NCBI GenBank assembly: GCA_910586555.1
Contig: CAJUJY010000039.1
Span: 1 to 34,248, forward strand
Reading direction: 5' to 3'
DNA length: 34,248 nucleotides
Source of the DNA: an uncultured Lachnospiraceae bacterium
GTDB lineage: Bacteria; Bacillota; Clostridia; Lachnospirales; Lachnospiraceae
Part shown: piece by piece, positions 1-8,443 of the stretch
Layout of the letters: every line of letters begins with the position of its first letter
Numbering within the stretch: position 1 is the stretch's first letter
Program-made: the position numbers and the translations under genes
The notes under the pieces: generated by a model
The model's database searches: none
What the model was told of the DNA's origin: nothing
Seen by the model: the letters and a program-made list of their open reading frames with translations, nothing else

Positions 1-2
1 AA

Positions 3-149
3 CATGCAGACGGTTTTATATATTTTCTGTAAAAGGCACTATAGCGCCACCAGTGTTTAGGCCTGGTTTTTACAGGCCTTATGCACTGCTGTGTGCGCTA
101 TTGTAGTGGGAACGTGCCTGCTACAGAAAATATATAAAACTGCTGCATG
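3..149. repeat. Large imperfect hairpin of about 147 nt
   Basis: The outer arms (3-31 and 122-149) match over about 28 bases with one small mismatch block near ACGG/CAG. Inside, GGCAC (35-39) can pair with GTGCC (114-118). CACTATAGCGC (37-47) pairs imperfectly with GCGCTATTGTAGTG (95-108). CAGTG pairs with CACTG, and AGGCCTG with CAGGCCT forms the terminal loop. The whole segment therefore folds into one long, interrupted stem. It lies downstream of the sensor kinase gene and has no clear U-tract on either strand. It could be a small non-autonomous (MITE-like) element, a structured RNA or an unusual transcript end. No second copy is visible in the window. Confidence 0.6.
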
Positions 150-286
150 TACATAACCTTTAGTATATACAAACCCCAATGCAGGATAACTATAAATTAT
201 CTTTTGTTTACACATAATTAAAAGTTTATGAAACGGACGTGTAATTATAATAATATTTACAGTTATTTATATTTAACCTGCCAGGT

Positions 287-1315
287 TTATTTTGCATCTA
301 TATAAAGCATAATTGAAAATGTATTTCCATTCCCTGACTGTTTTATATTAATATAACCTCCCTGCTTTACTGTAATTTCACGTGCAAGGTAAAGCCCTAT
401 GCCAAGTCCTTCCTGCCGGCTGCTGTTCTTCCCCCTGTAAAATCTCATAAAAATATTATTGCGTTCTTCATATGGTATAATATCATTTTCATCTTTTACA
501 GCTATCTCTGCAAACATTCCAAAACTCCGTATGGAAAGATATATAGTATTTCCTTTCTTTCCATATTTAACTGCATTATCTAAAAGGTTAAATACTGCTT
601 CTGCTGTCCAGTTTTTGTCATGTTTTAATTTTATTTTGCCAGTTTCAGTATACTTTATTTCAATACCTTTCTGGAATGCTTTTGTATAAATATCTTTTAC
701 AGCTTTAAGTACTGTTTCATTAAGGCACTGGTTCTGCATTTTTAATTGTATAATGCCACTTTCAAGCCTTGAAACTTTAATTATATTTTCTGAAAGAAAA
801 TTAAGGCGTTCCACAGACATACATATAATATCTGTATATTCTTTCTGTGTACTTTCTGGAAGGTTGCCGGCTGCAAGGAAACTGCTGTACATTTTAAGGT
901 TTGCTATAGGTGTTTTAAGCTGGTGCGCAATATCAGAAACAAGCCTTTTAATATTTTCATGTTCCTGTTCCTCCTGCCGGCTTTTATTTTTAAGTACCTT
1001 AGAAAGCTTAACCACTTTACTTTGTAACTTTGATAAAACTGTATCTTCACTGCCTGGAAATATTTCATGTTCATCAATAAAAAGCAATACATCCATAAGA
1101 TCTGCAAGCTGTATAATAATTCCTGAAATATACATATCATCTGCTATATGCAGAATATATGATAAAAAACACAAAAATGTCATGCCAGAAGTAACAATTA
1201 CAGTTAAAACCTTATCTTTTGTCCACAAAAAAACCACTATTGTAAAAACTGCCATAAAAACAGCATAAGTAATACTTGTTATATATATTGTTTTTTTATA
1301 CTTATCTTTATCCAT
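287..1315 (-). CDS. Small membrane sensor histidine kinase (intramembrane-sensing type)
   Basis: This is a 342-residue two-component kinase, last gene of the ABC transporter/regulator operon, 5 nt after the response regulator gene. Two membrane helices (about 9-31 and 36-58) are joined by a loop of only a few residues (TKDK). That is the layout of intramembrane-sensing (BceS-like) kinases, which sense through a partner transporter. The phosphoacceptor H-box is SDIAHQLKTPIANL (His131). The N-box is NLLDNAVKYG (Asn243, Asn247) and the G2 box is GLGIGLYLA (303-311). The usual G1 motif DxGxGI reads DENDII at 275-280, so both glycines are missing. The F-box region (NNIFMRFYRG) is present. Starts at ATG. 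The kinase call is secure. The transported signal and the effect of the altered G1 box are not known. Confidence 0.93.
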   Translation of the reverse strand: MDKDKYKKTIYITSITYAVFMAVFTIVVFLWTKDKVLTVIVTSGMTFLCFLSYILHIADDMYISGIIIQLADLMDVLLFIDEHEIFPGSEDTVLSKLQSKVVKLSKVLKNKSRQEEQEHENIKRLVSDIAHQLKTPIANLKMYSSFLAAGNLPESTQKEYTDIICMSVERLNFLSENIIKVSRLESGIIQLKMQNQCLNETVLKAVKDIYTKAFQKGIEIKYTETGKIKLKHDKNWTAEAVFNLLDNAVKYGKKGNTIYLSIRSFGMFAEIAVKDENDIIPYEERNNIFMRFYRGKNSSRQEGLGIGLYLAREITVKQGGYINIKQSGNGNTFSIMLYIDAK

Positions 1316-1320
1316 GCCAG

Positions 1321-1995
1321 CTAATCCCCATATGTGTAACCAATGCCAAATACTGTACGTATATACTGTGGGTTTTTATCATCTGGTTCAAGTTTCTGCC
1401 TTAATCTCCTTATATGGACATTTAATGTATTGCCATCTATAAAACTTTCATCACAGCCCCATATCTTTTCTATAATAGTTTCCCTTGTAAGAACCTGCCC
1501 CATATTTTTAACCAGAAGTTCAAGCAGCCTGTATTCTGTTACTGACAGCTTAACAGGTTCATTATTTATATAAACCTGCATTTTACCAAAATCTATGGAC
1601 ATATCTTTATACTGGAATAAATCACTTTTTATACCCTGCCCTGTGCGCCTTAAAACTGCCATTATCCTCTGGTTAAGCAGATCTGTTGAAAATGGTTTGG
1701 CAATATAATCATCACAGCCTGCCTTAAACCCTTTTACCATATCTTCATCTGTATCATCTGCGCTAAGGAAAATTACAGGGACACGGCACTCTTTGTATAT
1801 CCTGCTGCATAAATCAAGACCATTTCCATCGGGCAGGTTAATATCAAGGATTACAAGGCTGTACGAACTAGAAAGGGCTTCTTCCGCTTCTGCCAGTGAA
1901 TACGCACAGTCTGCCTTATATCCCTTGTTTTCAAGAAATATCTTTACACCACCACATATAATTACATCATCTTCTACTATTAATATTCTCTGCAT
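1321..1995 (-). CDS. OmpR-family response regulator
   Basis: A 224-residue regulator. The receiver domain (1-115) has the acidic pocket Asp9/Asp10, phospho-acceptor Asp51 (VILDINLPDGNG), Ser79 and Lys100 (KPFS). The C-terminal winged helix (about 130-222) ends with the typical RRLRQKLEP and TVFGIGY motifs. The gene starts at ATG 3 nt after the permease stop, and the kinase gene follows 5 nt later, so the four genes are translated from one message. It is expected to be phosphorylated by the adjacent kinase and to bind tandem direct repeats. A TTGTAA pair with 11-bp spacing upstream of the operon is the obvious target, suggesting autoregulation of the transporter. The regulated signal is inferred only from context. 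Confidence 0.96.
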   Translation of the reverse strand: MQRILIVEDDVIICGGVKIFLENKGYKADCAYSLAEAEEALSSSYSLVILDINLPDGNGLDLCSRIYKECRVPVIFLSADDTDEDMVKGFKAGCDDYIAKPFSTDLLNQRIMAVLRRTGQGIKSDLFQYKDMSIDFGKMQVYINNEPVKLSVTEYRLLELLVKNMGQVLTRETIIEKIWGCDESFIDGNTLNVHIRRLRQKLEPDDKNPQYIRTVFGIGYTYGD

Positions 1996-1998
1996 ATA

Positions 1999-4518
1999 TT
2001 ATCCATCACTTCTTAAACGTTCTGTTATACTTTCCTTTGAAACCATCTGGTATACAGCCATAGGTACTAGCATACATATTACCATTATAACACCAGCAAT
2101 AGCAAACATCAATCCAACTGGATAATGAAATGTAGCATAATCTGCTATTTTACTTGTAAAATCCGAAACAAAATATATAATAACATTTCCAAGTGTAAGA
2201 ATAAGTCCTATTGTAATTAATCCATAGTACATGCCCTCAAATACAAGCATATTTTTAACTTGTTTCTTTGTCATTCCAACACTTTCCATTACAGAAAGTT
2301 CACCTTTTCTTGCATATACACCTGTAAGCATTACATTAATAAAATTAATAATCCCGATTAATATAAGTACAGTAGAAACCCCTCCGCCAAGTATATTCAT
2401 TGATGACATTGAAGAGAGAAATTCTTTTGAAAGTTCTGACTTAATTTCAGTATGCAATACAGAAGCATTTGTCATTGTATACTCTTTAATCTTTGATGTT
2501 ACATAACTTTCTGCATCTTTGTCACAGTCTGCAATAATTGTATCTGTTCCAGGTTCATCACAAAGTTCTGCCATTGCTTTATCGCTTATAAGAATACTGT
2601 CTGGTGCTGCTGCCATCTGCCAGTAATAACCTACATTAATTCCATAATCTTCATCTACTAAAGGGGCAGAGCCAATTTCAAATGTCTTTTTCTTTTTGCT
2701 TTTTTTATCTATAACTGTAATATTTTTGCCAAGGAGAAATTCAGAATCTTCTTTAGAAGGCGCTGTACCTAATAAACATATTTCACCTTTTTCAAACCTT
2801 TCTATATCTATTTTCTGCCTTGCCTTTTCATTATACATTTCCATCATATCTGTACTGACAGAAATAACTGGTGATGCATATTTCTCATCATCATTTTTTG
2901 CATTTTTATAAGATTCTATTAATGCTTTTTCCTCCTCTTTATCACCACCAGCAAAGTTTTTAATAAACCGGTTAAACACCTCTTCATCAAACTCAAATAT
3001 AGTATCAGCGGAAAGGTTTAAATGCACATTTTTAATACCATCTATGCCCTTTATCTGTTCTACAAGTCTGTTTGCCTCTTTAAGTACATTTTCATCTTCT
3101 GAATTAGTATATATAGAATAATCATTAGGAAGATAAAAATCTACATAATTTTCTATTTTCAGGCTTCCAATAAATGTATTTACTGACAAAAAAGCCATAG
3201 TCCCCATAAATAATGATGTAAATACAAGGAAAGCCCTTTTTTTGCCACGGAAAACATTACGGTAAGCCATTTTATATATTTTACCGCCGTCAGTCCCTTT
3301 TTTTGCTTTATATTTTATTTTACTGCTGCCATTATACTTAAGTGCCTCAACAGGTGAAACCTTTCCTGCCAGTTTAGCCGGCTTGCGGCAGCTTACGCTT
3401 ACTGTAATAATTGCAAATAATACTGTCCCTATATAAATTACCGGATTAAAACTTATATCTGATGGCATTGCACCATCATTTCCCATTCCAAACATTTCCA
3501 GTGCAAATGGAACTACTGCAAATGAAGTAATAATTCCAAGAAAAATCCCAATAGGGACACCTAGTAACGAAAGTTTTATGGTCTGCATTTTTACAATACT
3601 TTTTATCTGTGATGGTGATGTACCTATTGTTTTTAACATTCCATAAAACCTTATATCCTTTGTAACTGAAATATACATAACATTATATATAAGAAGATAC
3701 CCGCTTACAGCTATTATAAAACCTATAAGGCCTACACAAATAATTGCAGCTACTGCTGTATCACTGTTTTCCTCCTGTACATCAAACCCGGCTTCCCACT
3801 CCTGGCCTTCTCCTGGTTTAATACTGGCCTTAAGGCTTTCAAAAAGTTCTGACTGGTGTCCTGCCTTAGCAGAAATACAGAGTACACCATTTTTTTCCTG
3901 TGACATGCCAAGTTTCTTAACATAAGCTTCTGATATAAAAGCCTGGAAGCCGCCTTTTGTATAATTATAATTAGTAAACCAGCCTGAAAGTGTAAATAAC
4001 AGGTCTTTACCGTCTTTTTTCAGTTTAATCCCCATGCCTTTCCTGGGTTTATCTATATGCATTGCATCAAGGGCAGCTTTAGAAAGCATTATTTCATCTT
4101 CTCTTTCTGGATATGTCCCTTCTACATCACTGGCTGCCGGCGTATAATTACAATCAAATTCATCCTTGCTATACCAGTCCAGAAGTATATTTGTTTCTGT
4201 ATTTTCAATTTCTGCTGTACCTGTCTGGATTTTTACGCCAATGGCATCAAAATATTTTTCCTGTTTTGCTTTCTCTATCTGATACTCCTCTGGTTTATTA
4301 AGAAAAATAGTGCTTTTTGTACCCTGCTGCCTTAACATCATTGTCTTTAAATTATTAACAAGGCTTGCACCAATACCAAATACCGTTGTAAACATAAATG
4401 TTGTAAGTACTATTGCAAGAACTACAAAAATATTTCTTGTGTGGTTATTTTTAAGGGTGCGGCTGCTTATCTTTTTAATAATTTCCTGGTTATTATTTTT
4501 TAACATACTAATCACCAT
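1999..4518 (-). CDS. FtsX-type ABC transporter permease
   Basis: An 839-residue membrane protein with two permease repeats. An N-terminal helix (about 29-50) is followed by a roughly 200-residue extracytoplasmic domain and the first FtsX core (about 258-385). Another helix (about 428-448) is followed by a second extracytoplasmic domain of about 260 residues and the second FtsX core (about 705-830). The sequence KTIGTSPSQIKSIV and its counterpart SVGMTKKQVKNML are the coupling helices that contact the ATPase. It pairs with the ATPase encoded 90 nt upstream. The start is uncertain: the ATG at 4518 sits almost on top of GGAAAGG, and a second ATG lies at 4506. It is larger than BceB permeases (about 650 residues, one large external domain), so the resemblance to Bce systems is in operon logic rather than exact family. 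Confidence 0.92.
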   Translation of the reverse strand: MVISMLKNNNQEIIKKISSRTLKNNHTRNIFVVLAIVLTTFMFTTVFGIGASLVNNLKTMMLRQQGTKSTIFLNKPEEYQIEKAKQEKYFDAIGVKIQTGTAEIENTETNILLDWYSKDEFDCNYTPAASDVEGTYPEREDEIMLSKAALDAMHIDKPRKGMGIKLKKDGKDLLFTLSGWFTNYNYTKGGFQAFISEAYVKKLGMSQEKNGVLCISAKAGHQSELFESLKASIKPGEGQEWEAGFDVQEENSDTAVAAIICVGLIGFIIAVSGYLLIYNVMYISVTKDIRFYGMLKTIGTSPSQIKSIVKMQTIKLSLLGVPIGIFLGIITSFAVVPFALEMFGMGNDGAMPSDISFNPVIYIGTVLFAIITVSVSCRKPAKLAGKVSPVEALKYNGSSKIKYKAKKGTDGGKIYKMAYRNVFRGKKRAFLVFTSLFMGTMAFLSVNTFIGSLKIENYVDFYLPNDYSIYTNSEDENVLKEANRLVEQIKGIDGIKNVHLNLSADTIFEFDEEVFNRFIKNFAGGDKEEEKALIESYKNAKNDDEKYASPVISVSTDMMEMYNEKARQKIDIERFEKGEICLLGTAPSKEDSEFLLGKNITVIDKKSKKKKTFEIGSAPLVDEDYGINVGYYWQMAAAPDSILISDKAMAELCDEPGTDTIIADCDKDAESYVTSKIKEYTMTNASVLHTEIKSELSKEFLSSMSSMNILGGGVSTVLILIGIINFINVMLTGVYARKGELSVMESVGMTKKQVKNMLVFEGMYYGLITIGLILTLGNVIIYFVSDFTSKIADYATFHYPVGLMFAIAGVIMVICMLVPMAVYQMVSKESITERLRSDG

Positions 4519-4608
4519 GCCTTTCCAGGGTTAAACCCTTTCTTTTCAAGAGCTTAAGCCTTTATTGTACTACAAGCATAAATAATAAAATAGAAACCTT
4601 TTCATTTA

Positions 4609-5286
4609 TCAGCACATATCCTGTTTTTTTATACTTCCATCTTCAATACGTATTATCCTGTCTGACATAAGTGCAATTTCCTCATTATGTGTTATCATAA
4701 CAATAGTCTGGTTAAATTCACGGCTTGTAACTTTGAGCAGTGATATTACATCCATGCTTGTATGGCTGTCCAGGTTTCCAGTTGGCTCATCTGCAAGAAT
4801 AATAGCTGGTTTATAAGCAAGTGCCCTTGCTATGGCTACTCTTTGCTGCTGCCCGCCAGAAAGCATATTTGGCATTGCGGTAAGCTTTTGTCCTATGCCA
4901 AGTGTATTAATAACCGTATCTACATAATTTTTATCTGGCTTTGATCCATCAAGTTCTATAGGCAGTACTATATTTTCATAAACATTAAGAACTGGCACAA
5001 GATTATAATTCTGGAAAACAAAACCTATATTCCGGCGTCTGAATATTGTAAGTTCTTCATCTGACATAGTAAAAATCTGCTTTCCTGATATGCTAACAGT
5101 ACCAGAATCAGGCCTGTCAAGCCCGCCAAGCATATTTAACAACGTCGATTTCCCACTGCCTGATGTGCCAACTATTGAAACGAACTCCCCATCTTCTATA
5201 CTTGTAGTAACATGGTCAAGAGCCCTTACTTCATTTTCATCGGAACCATATACTTTACATAAATCTTTTGCTTCTAAAACGCCCAT
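4609..5286 (-). CDS. ABC transporter ATP-binding protein (MacB/LolD/Bce type)
   Basis: This 225-residue ATPase is the first gene of the transporter operon. Walker A is GTSGSGKST (about 40-48), the Q-loop is VFQNYNLVP, the signature is LSGGQQQRVAIARAL (about 142-156), Walker B is IILADEPTGNLD (from about 162) and the switch histidine is in MITHN. The ADEPTGNLD form and short length are typical of ATPases that drive FtsX-type permeases. I chose ATG at 5286, which has GGAGGG five bases upstream. The GTG two codons earlier lies directly on that site. It should energise the downstream permease. The substrate is unknown, and antimicrobial peptides are a guess from the linked intramembrane-sensing kinase. 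Confidence 0.96.
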   Translation of the reverse strand: MGVLEAKDLCKVYGSDENEVRALDHVTTSIEDGEFVSIVGTSGSGKSTLLNMLGGLDRPDSGTVSISGKQIFTMSDEELTIFRRRNIGFVFQNYNLVPVLNVYENIVLPIELDGSKPDKNYVDTVINTLGIGQKLTAMPNMLSGGQQQRVAIARALAYKPAIILADEPTGNLDSHTSMDVISLLKVTSREFNQTIVMITHNEEIALMSDRIIRIEDGSIKKQDMC

Positions 5287-5389
5287 ACACACCCTCCATT
5301 TCCACGCTTTATGCGTAATTAATAGTCAAGCGGATATTCGCAATCCGCATTTCAAGCAGGCATTGGCTACTTGCCCATTTGCAAACCGG

Positions 5390-5464
5390 CCTCATTAAGT
5401 AAGCCCTGGTAAATCAAACCCACCGCTTAAGAAGCGTGTATTGTAAAGGGCTTACTTAATGAGG
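5390..5464 (-). promoter_or_regulatory. Leader hairpin with perfect 18-bp stem before the ABC operon
   Basis: The arms 5390-5407 and 5447-5464 are perfectly complementary over 18 bp. The 39-nt loop contains a second hairpin (CGCTT/AAGCG, 5424-5436). A further GCGGAT/ATCCGC stem lies at 5330-5348. The structure starts at about the predicted transcription start and precedes the ATPase gene by about 100 nt. No T-run follows the main stem on the minus strand, so it does not look like a simple terminator. It may stabilise the mRNA or take part in attenuation. Confidence 0.5.
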
Positions 5465-5472
5465 TTAAATAA

Positions 5473-5506
5473 ATAATACCATACACATCTTACAATCCTA
5501 TTACAA
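5473..5506 (-). promoter_or_regulatory. Promoter of the ABC/two-component operon with TTGTAA direct repeat
   Basis: On the minus strand two TTGTAA hexamers (5506-5501 and 5495-5490) are spaced 11 bp apart, one helical turn. They are followed 11 bp later by TATTAT (5478-5473) as a -10 box. No good -35 hexamer exists at 17 bp. This is the arrangement expected when an OmpR-type regulator bound to tandem half-sites replaces -35 recognition. Assignment to the operon's own regulator is inference. Confidence 0.45.
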
Positions 5507-5548
5507 GTATAATTAAGATTTATTTAAAATAAATAACCATAAAAAACA

Positions 5549-5646
5549 AGGGCTGCCGCACTAAGTAAAAATCAAACAATATATGATACCTGCTAAAAAT
5601 GATATCTTTTATATATTGTTATAGTTTTCCTTAATGCGGCAGTCCT
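5549..5646 (-). terminator. Long-stem terminator after the LytM-like gene
   Basis: The arms 5549-5565 and 5630-5646 pair over 17 bp with two mismatch or wobble positions. A nested pair AACAATATAT/ATATATTGTT lies at 5575-5584 and 5611-5620. On the minus strand the stem is followed by TTGTTTTTTATGG, a good U-tract. It lies 40 nt past the stop of the LytM-like gene. Confidence 0.75.
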
Positions 5647-5686
5647 GGCTGCCTTTAAATATATTTATTCTATATTATATTAAATA

Positions 5687-6637
5687 TTATCTTAATAAAA
5701 GCAATGGATCAACTGGCTTGTCTTTCTCCATTACCTGCAAATACAGGTTACTTCCTTCTTTACTGTAATATTTTGTTGGTTTTGCAACTTTACCTATTAC
5801 ATCACCCTCTTTTACTTCCTGCCCTTCTTTAACGCTTATATCCTTTAACTGGCCATATGTCAGTGTATACCCGCTGCCTATATCAACTGTTACCATATTT
5901 CCAAGTTCATCAGAATGGCCAACTTTTGTAACTGTCCCACCTGCTGCTTCCTTAACGTTTGTCCCTTCTTCTGATGATATTATAACAGCAGGGTTACATT
6001 TATACTGTGCAAGTGTTTTAAAATAAACCGTATTGCCCATGCTGAATTTTAATATTACATCACCGCTTACAGGCCATAAAAGTCCTTTTTCCATATCAAA
6101 TTTATTTTTTATGCCTGTTTCTGACATTGCTGCAACTGTACTGCCTGCTGTCTGCTTTTTTACACTTTTTCCAGAATTTCCTGTCTTTTTTATATCTTTT
6201 TCTTTATCCTTTATTTTATTTTGTGTAATTGTTTTTGTAACAGGCTTTTCTGCCACTTTTCCTGTCTTTTTTGCGTCTTTTTCCTTTTGTGTTGTGTTTT
6301 TTGTACCTGGTGTTTCTTCAGGGGCATTATCTGCCGGCTTGCCCGTTACACTACTTTGGACATTGTTATTCTGTGCTACACTTACACTTGCTTCATTGTC
6401 ATTTTTACCTGCCCCCTCCTGGCCTCCACTGTTAATGGCAGAACCACCTGTTGTATTGCTAGTTGCAACAGGAGCAGGGGCAGACGTTGCAGAATCCGCA
6501 AAAAGGTTCTGTCCATTATCCTTTTTATAGTTCATTCTGTAATACACTGTGCCTATTGCAAGCACACATACCAGCGCAGTACAGACTGACAGGTAAAATC
6601 CTTTTTTCTTCCAAAATGACTCCTTCTCTTCAAACAT
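5687..6637 (-). CDS. Membrane-anchored degenerate LytM (M23-like) protein, SpoIIQ-like
   Basis: A 316-residue protein with one N-terminal membrane helix (about 13-33), a long low-complexity linker rich in T, K, N and E (about 40-175), and a C-terminal LytM/M23 fold (about 188-316). The fold is recognisable from GDVILKF, GGTVTKVGHS, GYTLTYGQLKD and VKEGDVIGKV. The zinc ligands are absent: the usual H of YxHL is replaced in TYGQL, and the HLHFE motif reads LYLQVME. So it should be structural, not a hydrolase. The ending NLYLQVMEKDKPVDPLLLL resembles the end of the SpoIIQ LytM domain, and B. subtilis SpoIIQ is also inactive. A forespore scaffolding role is therefore plausible but unproven. ATG 6637 has GGAGG seven bases upstream. 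It is monocistronic, between two terminators. Confidence 0.8.
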   Translation of the reverse strand: MFEEKESFWKKKGFYLSVCTALVCVLAIGTVYYRMNYKKDNGQNLFADSATSAPAPVATSNTTGGSAINSGGQEGAGKNDNEASVSVAQNNNVQSSVTGKPADNAPEETPGTKNTTQKEKDAKKTGKVAEKPVTKTITQNKIKDKEKDIKKTGNSGKSVKKQTAGSTVAAMSETGIKNKFDMEKGLLWPVSGDVILKFSMGNTVYFKTLAQYKCNPAVIISSEEGTNVKEAAGGTVTKVGHSDELGNMVTVDIGSGYTLTYGQLKDISVKEGQEVKEGDVIGKVAKPTKYYSKEGSNLYLQVMEKDKPVDPLLLLR

Positions 6638-6696
6638 ATATAATCCTCCATTCTTATTTCTTCTCTCTTATCTGGAATTTAAAAAGTTCCCATAGA

Positions 6697-6732
6697 GCAA
6701 AAAACAGCATTCCGATACGTACAGAATGCTGT
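6697..6732 (-). terminator. Terminator of the sppA-RDD operon
   Basis: ACAGCATTC (6704-6712) and GAATGCTGT (6724-6732) form a perfect 9-bp stem with an 11-nt loop. On the minus strand it is followed directly by TTTTTT. It lies about 85 nt past the RDD gene stop. Confidence 0.85.
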
Positions 6733-6817
6733 AATAGTATCTGCTAATATTCTTAACAGATATTTTTCTTTTATTCACTTTTCTTTATTTGTCATTTTAG
6801 AATTTTAACTTTAATAG

Positions 6818-7315
6818 CTATTGCCCTGTCTGGTTTACAAACTGTCCAGTATATGCCCTTCTGCCCTGGCAATATACTACACATGTATCACTAAGCAAAT
6901 CATGCAGTCCCCTTTTCTGCCTGTCAGCACCTGCCATTATATATCCTATATATATTATTATCCTGGCAAGGTATCTTCCAAAGGTTTCCCTGAAAAATAT
7001 TTCAAAAAATGTGAACTTACGTCCCTGTGTGCTTATAACCATTATATTAAAAAGTTTTTTGCCAAGTGTTGAACCTGTAAAATATGTCAGAAGTATAAAA
7101 TACATAACTGTTAATATATAAAACAATATATCTGCAACTGAATATTTAAATATAAAATCCCTTAATAATATATTCTGTGGGTTAAATATTCCAGTAAACC
7201 ATATAGGCAGACGCACTATTAAAAGAGCAGCAGACACTATTGCCATATCCGTAAAATATGCTGCCAGGCGTACAAAAAAACCTGCCGGCACCAGATTACC
7301 CATATTATCCTGCAT
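6818..7315 (-). CDS. RDD-family membrane protein
   Basis: A 165-residue membrane protein with the RDD layout. An Arg in the first helix region and Asp in the same helix appear in VRLAAYFTDMAI (residues 15-26). A central pair of helices (about 55-80) is followed by TGSTLGKKLFNIMV. The family's last conserved segment reads DRQKRGLHDLLSDTCVV (about 131-147). RDD proteins are small membrane proteins of mostly unknown, possibly transport-related, function. The ATG at 7315 lies inside the end of sppA (11-nt overlap), so the two are translationally coupled. This suggests a shared envelope role. Confidence 0.88.
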   Translation of the reverse strand: MQDNMGNLVPAGFFVRLAAYFTDMAIVSAALLIVRLPIWFTGIFNPQNILLRDFIFKYSVADILFYILTVMYFILLTYFTGSTLGKKLFNIMVISTQGRKFTFFEIFFRETFGRYLARIIIYIGYIMAGADRQKRGLHDLLSDTCVVYCQGRRAYTGQFVNQTGQ

Positions 7316-8321
7316 AATACATAAGCACCCCTCTTCCTTTGTTTTCTACAATATCTTCTGCAAGATCCATTTCAGATTTTGGGATAATCCTTTCAGCGGC
7401 ACTAAATAATGTCCCCATAAAGCCTTTTATTGTATTATCTGGCTCAAAAAACTTTATGCTTTCTGGAAACCCTCCTGCGGCTATAAAATCTGCCTTAGCC
7501 TCTTCAAGCAGCCCCATTTCATCAACAAGCCCGTTTTCAAGTGCCTGTTTTGCAGAATAAATCCTTCCATCTGATATTTCCCTTACTGCTTCTTCGTCCA
7601 TTCCACGTCCTTTACTGACAATATCTATAAACTGGTCATATGCCTCATCAACAAGCCCCTGGAATATCTTATACTGTTCATCTGTTATATCAAGCCCTGC
7701 TGAACCCATAGATTTATTTTTGCCACTTGTTATGTCTATTTCCTTAATTCCAAGTTTATCATATAATTTTTTGCAGTTAGCAAGTGAAATTATTACACCT
7801 ATTGAACCCGTCCAGCAGTTCCTGTTTGCATAAATCTTATCTGCTGCCATTGAAATATAATAACCGCCTGAACATGCCTGCCCTGCAAAATATGCCCATA
7901 CTGGCCGGCCGGTTTTTTCTTTATATTCCATAAGTTTAAGATAAAGTTCATCACTTTCATAAACTGAACCTCCAGGACTGTCAACATACAGGAATATACC
8001 CTTATTATTATCTGCTTCTATCATCTGTCCAATATAAGCCATATATAAATCATGGTTATATACTGATGCAGATGTCCAGCTTACGGCAGAAGATGCGCCA
8101 ATAGTGCCCTCAATATTAATAACCCCTATAAAATCATCTGATGGCAGGCTGGCCTTTGTACCAGCCTTTGATGAAAGCATTTCGCTTATTATGCCCCTTT
8201 TTGCCTCATTCTGTGCGTCTATTACCTTGTTACCTATTATATTGGATAATATGCCTGTTACCCCTGTTGCTGTTATAACAACGCAAGAAATTATTATTCC
8301 TGCTATTTGTTTTGTTTTCAT
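7305..8321 (-). CDS. sppA: Signal peptide peptidase SppA (S49 family)
   Basis: A 338-residue membrane-anchored protease that degrades leftover signal peptides and other membrane peptides. A single N-terminal helix (about 7-27) is followed by the S49 domain. VDSPGGSVYESD (about 113-124) is the conserved oxyanion region. The nucleophile is Ser151 in GQACSGGYYI, and the general base is Lys203 in SGKNKSMGS. The 52-residue spacing equals that of the Ser147/Lys199 pair in B. subtilis SppA. Length fits the short Gram-positive form. ATG start with AGAGAGG upstream. The RDD gene overlaps its 3' end. Confidence 0.95.
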   Translation of the reverse strand: MKTKQIAGIIISCVVITATGVTGILSNIIGNKVIDAQNEAKRGIISEMLSSKAGTKASLPSDDFIGVINIEGTIGASSAVSWTSASVYNHDLYMAYIGQMIEADNNKGIFLYVDSPGGSVYESDELYLKLMEYKEKTGRPVWAYFAGQACSGGYYISMAADKIYANRNCWTGSIGVIISLANCKKLYDKLGIKEIDITSGKNKSMGSAGLDITDEQYKIFQGLVDEAYDQFIDIVSKGRGMDEEAVREISDGRIYSAKQALENGLVDEMGLLEEAKADFIAAGGFPESIKFFEPDNTIKGFMGTLFSAAERIIPKSEMDLAEDIVENKGRGVLMYYAG

Positions 8322-8364
8322 TATTAAACCAACCTCTCTTCCCTGTTATTCCTGACGGATTAAC

Positions 8365-8415
8365 AAGAGTGTGCTACATATAATTTTGTATAACAATTAT
8401 ATGTAACACACTCTT
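8365..8415 (-). terminator. Stem-loop after glgP
   Basis: The arms 8365-8385 and 8395-8415 match at 20 of 21 positions with a 9-nt loop. It starts about 28 nt past the glgP stop. The following minus-strand sequence CTTGTTAATCC has only a weak U-tract. It could act as a terminator, a 3' end stabiliser, or both. Confidence 0.6.
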
Positions 8416-8443
8416 AAATTTTCATAAATATTTTATATTACAG

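Noticed and set aside
753..1268. Plus-strand frame of 171 codons opposite the sensor kinase
   Set aside because: The minus-strand frame encodes all kinase motifs. The plus frame has no start signals and no family resemblance.
6033..6530. Long plus-strand frame opposite the LytM-like gene
   Set aside because: It is the reverse-complement shadow of the low-complexity linker and has no ribosome site or recognisable domain.
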